From NCBI GenBank assembly GCA_965369375.1, contig CBDUQN010000070.1, forward strand, positions 1-16,363: 16,363 nt of DNA, in the 5' to 3' direction. Position 1 is the stretch's first letter, and each line of letters starts with the position of its first letter. The position numbers were made by a program, and so were the translations under genes. The stretch comes from CBDUQN01 sp965369375 (GTDB taxonomy: Bacteria > Krumholzibacteriota > Krumholzibacteriia > Krumholzibacteriales > Krumholzibacteriaceae). Shown piece by piece: positions 15,965 to 16,363 of this stretch. Under the pieces are notes generated by a model that worked only from the letters and a program-made list of their open reading frames with translations, did not search any database and was not told where the DNA came from.

Positions 15965-15985
15965 CGATTAACCCGTAAGAGTCAA
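15958..15985 (-). promoter_or_regulatory. Strong sigma-70-type promoter of the sugar operon
   Basis: The minus strand reads TTGACT (15985-15980), a 16-bp spacer and TACAAT (15963-15958), each hexamer matching consensus at 5 of 6 positions. Initiation near 15951 gives a leader of about 29 nt containing the AAAGGA site. Confidence 0.7.
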
Positions 15986-16106
15986 TAAATCTTTGCAATA
16001 TGCGGTTTTTCGGTGCAGCATCGTTTCAATCCCTCGCGCATCGATTACGGGCTTGCACCACCCTGTTTTCACGATCGCACGCGCATGAGCGAGCAACAAA
16101 AAATAC
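15965..16106. other. Intergenic region between the sugar operon promoter and tRNA-Thr promoter
   Basis: Apart from the -35 box at 15980-15985 this stretch has no recognisable gene, repeat or terminator hairpin with a T-run. It separates the divergent sugar operon and tRNA transcription units. Confidence 0.5.
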
Positions 16107-16135
16107 TTGAAAGTTTAATGTTCACCCTATATTGA
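16107..16135 (+). promoter_or_regulatory. Promoter of tRNA-Thr
   Basis: TTGAAA (16107-16112) is followed by either TATATT after 15 bp (16128-16133) or TATTGA after 17 bp (16130-16135). Initiation at about 16142 would lie a few bases before the mature tRNA 5' end. Confidence 0.5.
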
Positions 16136-16148
16136 TATAGTTGCCGGA

Positions 16149-16224
16149 GCTGGTGTAGCTCAGCTGGTAGAGCAACGCACTCGTAATGCGTAGGTCAACG
16201 GTTCGAATCCGTTCACCAGCTCCA
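16149..16224 (+). tRNA. trnT: tRNA-Thr (anticodon CGT)
   Basis: A canonical 76-nt cloverleaf. The acceptor stem is GCTGGTG/CACCAGC (7 bp), the D-arm GCTC...GAGC, the anticodon arm ACGCA-CTCGTAA-TGCGT with anticodon CGT reading ACG, and the T-arm AACGG-TTCGAAT-CCGTT. The discriminator is T, followed by an encoded CCA. All stems pair fully. Confidence 0.97.
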
Positions 16225-16256
16225 TTCGCTTCGACCGACCTCCCCGTGCTGGATTA

Positions 16257-16286
16257 TTGACACAGCTAGCCTCAATCCGTCATAAT
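16257..16286 (+). promoter_or_regulatory. Consensus-like promoter downstream of tRNA-Thr
   Basis: TTGACA (perfect -35, 16257-16262), an 18-bp spacer and CATAAT (16281-16286). The predicted start near 16293 lies about 5 nt before an ATG at 16298 that opens a frame to the window edge. Confidence 0.55.
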
Positions 16287-16297
16287 TCGGTAGTTTT

Positions 16298-16363
16298 ATG
16301 ACTTTGGAATCGGTATCCAATAAGGTTTCCCGGGTCACGGAAGATCATTTCGTCACCTCGCCG
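16298..16363 (+). CDS. Possible N-terminus of an unidentified protein, truncated by window
   Basis: The frame is open for 22 codons from the ATG to the right edge (begins MTLESVSNKVSRVTED) and lies directly behind a good promoter. It has no Shine-Dalgarno, so the message would be almost leaderless. It is too short to identify. A minus-strand frame entering from the right edge and ending at 16280 is also open (28 codons), so which strand is coding is not settled. Confidence 0.3.
   Translation, partial: MTLESVSNKVSRVTEDHFVTSP

Noticed and set aside
16085..16135. 16-codon ORF beginning MSEQQKILES upstream of tRNA-Thr
   Set aside because: Too short, no ribosome binding site, and overlaps the tRNA promoter.
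1..16363. CRISPR arrays, insertion sequences, transposases, phage or integration sites
   Set aside because: No regular short repeats, transposase/integrase motifs or terminal inverted repeats were seen; the sequence flanking tRNA-Thr shows no repeat of the tRNA 3' end.

Overview
The window reads as a piece of chromosome from an uncultured bacterium of the FCB/Eisenbacteria–Krumholzibacteria type. This is inferred from large secreted proteins ending in the QNFPNPFNPxT sorting tag and FlgD-like C-terminal domain, lipoproteins with FCB-like surface domains, and GC-rich third codon positions. No rRNA or core marker is present, so the phylum assignment is an inference.

Minus strand, 1–10644: four large exported proteins. 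In transcription order they are a 628-residue lipoprotein (10644–8758), an NHL six-bladed propeller lipoprotein (8765–6705) coupled to it by an 8-nt ATGAGTGA overlap, a papain-family (C1A) cysteine protease fused to a parallel beta-helix and a C-terminal sorting domain (6635–3171), and a secreted protein of at least 982 residues whose C-terminus runs off the left edge (2948–1). The first and last share a small alpha/beta module (a hydrophobic strand ending in DDF, then an IIW strand, then a G-x-LxxLG/GD strand). The four look like a cell-surface/secretion locus.

Plus strand, 10782–12998: a divergent group. It holds an exported TPR protein with a soluble copy of the conserved NGDNDTFP motif I associate with DUF2723 membrane proteins, followed by an ECF sigma factor and a small single-pass membrane protein that overlaps it by ATGA and is probably its anti-sigma factor.

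Minus strand, 15922–13024: a compact three-gene sugar operon. Two tandem RmlD-like sugar-nucleotide reductases are followed by a GT-B glycosyltransferase. A strong promoter (TTGACT-16-TACAAT) precedes it, with a perfect inverted repeat lying over its -10 box.

Right end: a tRNA-Thr (CGT anticodon, CCA encoded) with its own promoter, then a further good promoter (TTGACA-18-CATAAT) in front of a possible truncated ORF.

The most interesting points are the exported TPR/NGDNDTFP protein next to an ECF sigma/anti-sigma pair, the operator-like palindrome on the sugar operon promoter, two starts that look leaderless, a possible CTG start for the sigma factor, and the module shared by the first and last proteins of the surface cluster.
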